Assembly (NCBI GenBank): GCA_002396665.1
Contig: DGYJ01000095.1
Coordinates: forward strand, 1 to 6,782
DNA: 6,782 nucleotides
Reading direction: 5' to 3'
DNA from: Bdellovibrionaceae bacterium UBA5009
Lineage (GTDB): Bacteria > Bdellovibrionota > Bdellovibrionia > Bdellovibrionales > Bdellovibrionaceae
Position numbers and translations under genes: made by a program. How positions within the stretch are numbered: the stretch's first letter is position 1; each line of letters opens with the position of its first letter. Of this stretch, positions 3,827 through 6,782 are shown one piece after another. The notes under the pieces were generated by a model. That model saw nothing but the letters and a program-made list of their open reading frames with translations. It made no database searches and had not been told where the DNA came from.

Positions 3827-6782
3827 CGTCATCAGTGATTTAATTTTGGATAAAAAAAGTCGACAAAATGCCGAAATTGAATTTAAAACATTATACGACA
3901 TGCCGGTGGTGGAGATGGCTGTAAAAAAGACGTTGGCGATGATTGAGTTGCAAAATATTTGCCAGCATTCTTTTCTACTTGTCCAGCAAACAAAAAACTG
4001 CAATAATGTATTGCTGTTTGATGGCAGATTTCTCAAAGAAGAAAAGGAGGGAAAACGGAAAGTGGCCGTGTATTATTTTCTACCAGACGGAAGTAACAAA
4101 AAAGACTGTTTTTCGTCGTCGATGTGTTTGCCACCAAGATTGAGTCCCATAAATTATCGCCAAAAAGGAGTACAACCCAAGGAACCGATTTGGGAATTAT
4201 TGGGTCTGGACCCGTCGACTTTAGATCCCCAGTCAATAGAGGAAGTAGCGAGCTTGTTGTCGATGCACGATATCCAATTCACAGAGATATCGATTTGTGT
4301 TGTACCTCCGCCTCACAAGTTTGTACAGTATTGGATCTATCCTTTGACACCGTTGGCTCTGAGATTGGAGGCCTACACAGACAACAATTATAAGTTGGCT
4401 TTTCGTCGACAGCAACAACCGGATCAAAACATTAGATTTCAACCACCAACTCGTGCTAGACCTGCAAGTCCGAGACCAGCTCAAACATCAACTTCGCCAT
4501 TTTCACTGAATTCGAGTGCTGCGGTGAGTGTATCTCTGACCGGTTTAAATGCCGCCTACAATCTTGGACTCTTGTCAACTCGAGATTTTGAAACAGTGTC
4601 TCGAAAGATGGGAGCATTAGGGTTCGCAGCCATGTGGGTCGAGCTTGACAATGCTGGACACGCCCGGTACATCACAATTCTGGACGCGGTGGAAAACAAT
4701 TTAGAATTTTTTGAAGTTGCGCGTACGAATGCTGGAGATTTAGAAAGTGACGAAGCAAGTTGGACCAAAATGTTCAAAGCTCTTTTTAAACTGAGACAAA
4801 AATCAATCGAATCCAAAACATCATTACTTCAACCTTTGGTGGATCACTTGCAACATTTTGCAGCTGATGTTTCTAATCCTTGGAATTCAGTCCTCATCTC
4901 TCTCAAAGCTGCCATCTCCAAATTTGTTGTCATCACCTACTGCAAGACTGATGCCGTTCTCCACGCGTTGAAGCTTCATTTCGTTCATCACATGAAAGGA
5001 AGAATCAAGAAAAATTTTAGAGGAGTCAGCATCAAGTCCTCGCCGTCCAACGATATTGTATCCCTGGATTGTACAGAAATGATGATTTTAAATTGTAATT
5101 GTTATTCGGTCGAATTGAAAGACGAGGAGGAAGAGGAAATAATAATTAAAAATTCAGTAAGAAGTCTAAGTCACCAATCGCGCCAAGCCGGAAACATGAC
5201 CATGATTCAGTACTGCAAAAGTAGAGGTTCAAAAATGGCCGCCAAAACAAGTCAATCTTGGATAAAGTTGGGTGAGCATTTTTTAAGCAAATTTATCTAC
5301 GACATCCACTGTTTGCCTTCGACCTCACTGGCAGCAATCTCGTTCAAGTGCATCTGGACAAAGTACTCGAGATTGTCGGGACCCTATCAACACGGCATAG
5401 AAAAAGTTAAACAGAGCTACGAACAAGTTCTGCGAAATCACAGTCAAGGTGGATTCTCCTATAGCTGCGAATCTAAACTCAACGTCGGTGATGCACTACA
5501 CGATGAGGACGGACCACGCGCACAAAGCCTTCAGGAGCTAGATATCAGTTCAAGCTATGGGTACGCGGCAAGCACGATGACTGTACCACGGGGATTCTGC
5601 ACAGGATACATCAGCGACGGCGGCAGAACCAGAAATCTACTAGTAAGAACAGACAAGGTGGCTCGTTACAAATCGTTTGAATTCAGGTCGGTTTATTACA
5701 CCATCTGGAAAATGCAGCAATCCGGACAAGTCATCTGGAGTGTTTACTCAAACTTCCACATGCTGGGTTACATTACGTTGGGCAACTTTCCTCTCGATCT
5801 GGTTATTGTGACGTCAGACGGTCGCATTCACATGTATCAGTTTGATGGCCAGGTAATTTTAAATTTTTTTAATATCTTTGTAAAATATATTTTTAATTTT
5901 CAAATTAATAAATTATCAAATAAGAAATTTTAAATACAGTACTACCACTATTTTTAATTTTTAGTACGCACATGGATGTCGACACGGCCGAGGATGTCCA
6001 GACCTAAACAGCTATGTCGGCAAGAAATCCAAAGAGATTCTCGAGAAGAAGACGGAAGTTCGTGACAACACAATCAACCAGTGGATCGAGAATGTTCACC
6101 GAGACTTTATTCCCAATTACATTTCTTATTCTGTCATCACCAATTGTCATGATGTAGAATACAGTTCCAAATCTTTGGAAGAGTCTTTCAATAACATCAC
6201 AGAATTGGTAGATTTGACATCGGGCTACATGAGTGCAAATTACCTCACCATCCCCGACGTCCTCCACTGTAGCAACGAGTTGACCTTCATCGCCGTCGTG
6301 AGTGGACACTGTCTTCGCGAAGGGGATGAAAGCTTGCTCATAAGAGACGCAGAAAATGGAAAATGGACAAGAAAAAACAAATGCAAAGAGTTTCTAGTTA
6401 CCCGAGATTATCTGCAGCATTTGATTGACAAGCAGGACTTTGTGTTGGACGAGTTTAAGCAGGTGTTCTTCTACAAAAAATGTAAACGATTTAATTTGAT
6501 TTATCAAGATCTCGTCCAACAAAGACAATACAGCAAGTGCGAAAACGAAAAAACTCTGATTAAAAGTATAATCAATTTTAGCTGCGGTTTTTTTGGCTTC
6601 AACTCAAACAAGTCGAGGAGTAAAGTTAGATCGTGCAGGCTGGTGACTAAACTAAACAAAAAATTTGACAACACGAGAACCGATGTGAAAGAGGCGGGCA
6701 TCCTCGGAGATACAGTCTACTATTTTTCAAAGCTCTACAATGTATCTAATGATGCCACCACCGAAGAAAGAATCAAGAAATG
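3783..6782 (+). CDS. Family B DNA polymerase, Polinton/adintovirus-like (protein-primed type), two exons, 3'-truncated
   Basis: Exons 3783-5852 and 5965-6782 give 962 residues and continue past the window. The start has G at -3 and G at +4. Seen in order: an unassigned N-terminal region (1-206); a Pro/Gln/Ser-rich linker (about 208-248); an exonuclease-like region with VVITYCKTD (382-390) and QYCKSR (476-481); a GGF..S..KLNVG segment (from 556); polymerase motif A DISSSYG (Asp587); and, after splicing, FDGQYAHGC..GRGC (687-701), the nuclease-like insertion of Polinton-type polymerases. Motif B is KSIINFSCGFFG (890-901), keeping K-x3-N and Gly. Motif C (the YxDTD part) should lie beyond the end. 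The enzyme would copy the viral genome from a protein primer in the nucleus. Oddities: the usual P of DxxSLYP is G, and proofreading residues seem degraded (no clear DxE; Exo III Asp replaced by Arg481). Its first 14 codons overlap the 181-aa gene. Family call firm; closest lineage uncertain. Confidence 0.92.
5832..6173 (+). other. Nuclease-like (HGC-type) insertion domain of the polymerase
   Basis: Within the polymerase, between motifs A and B, the spliced product reads MYQFDGQYAHGCRHGRGCPD, then Lys/Glu-rich helices containing EVRDNTINQWI, then YSVITNCHDVEY. This follows the pattern 'fdG..HGC..C ... k..eL...gy.v...wEcef' that I associate with the restriction-endonuclease-like insertion of Polinton and bidnavirus-type polymerases. 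The terminal W-E-C-E is altered to N-C-H-D-V-E, so nuclease activity is uncertain. The alignment is from memory, not computed. Confidence 0.65.
5853..5964 (+). other. Spliceosomal-type intron splitting the polymerase nuclease-like motif (112 bp)
   Basis: The donor is CAG|GTAATT and the acceptor TTAATTTTTAG|T. The intron is phase 0, between Gln690 and Tyr691, and is very AT-rich. AGTACTAC (5938-5945) sits about 20 bases before the 3' end. Its removal joins FDGQ to YAHGC and restores a recognisable motif of Polinton-type polymerases; read through, the frame hits a stop at 5931-5933. Ends and internal signals closely match the helicase intron. Confidence 0.92.

Noticed and set aside
3857..5984. 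Several GTCGAC hexamers, considered as a spaced regulatory repeat
   Set aside because: They are few, irregularly spaced and within coding codons, close enough to chance frequency.
6004..6309. Minus-strand 101-aa frame opposite polymerase exon 2
   Set aside because: The plus-strand exon carries the conserved HGC motif and continues the polymerase; the antisense frame has no support.

Overview
The window looks like an internal segment of a mid-sized eukaryotic double-stranded DNA virus, or an integrated virus-like element, of the Polinton/Maverick-adintovirus kind. Several signs point to a genome transcribed in a eukaryotic nucleus. Two short AT-rich introns with GT-AG ends interrupt otherwise intact reading frames. 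AATAAA signals sit at gene ends. Start codons have purines at -3 and G at +4, and there is no sign of bacterial ribosome binding sites. An invertebrate host is my guess; the sequence alone does not settle it. All five reading frames are undamaged, so this is an active virus or a recent insertion rather than an old fossil.

Layout, left to right. (1) 1-1166, plus strand: the 3' part of a FtsK/HerA (A32-like) genome-packaging ATPase with an unusual acidic linker and an added C-terminal domain. (2) 1200-2547, plus strand: a superfamily 3 replicative helicase of 413 aa, whose Walker A motif is split by a 106-bp intron. (3) 2565-3212, minus strand: a 215-aa protein with a possible internal duplication and a Gln-rich tail, function unknown. 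(4) 3281-3826, plus strand: a 181-aa protein of unknown function. (5) 3783 to the window end, plus strand: a family B DNA polymerase resembling the protein-primed group, with a Polinton-type 'FDG..HGC' nuclease-like insertion. A 112-bp intron splits that motif, and the C-terminus (motif C) lies outside the window.

The recognisable genes form a replication and packaging module: helicase and polymerase copy the genome and the ATPase pumps it into capsids. The two unknown proteins lie between helicase and polymerase and share a 68-bp divergent promoter region. They are therefore candidates for replication accessories, such as a single-strand binding protein or a priming protein, but nothing in their sequence proves this.

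The most notable points are these. Two look-alike introns sit exactly inside core enzyme motifs of two different genes. The polymerase appears to have lost its proofreading residues. A Polinton-type polymerase and ATPase are combined with a separate SF3 helicase, which classical Polintons lack. The packaging ATPase carries an added domain. A perfect 22-bp inverted repeat lies across the ATPase P-loop at the very edge of the window, where it may be either biology or an assembly fold-back. No capsid, protease or integrase gene is visible, and no terminal repeat, tRNA, rRNA or CRISPR array was seen. No gene-free stretch exceeds 112 bases.
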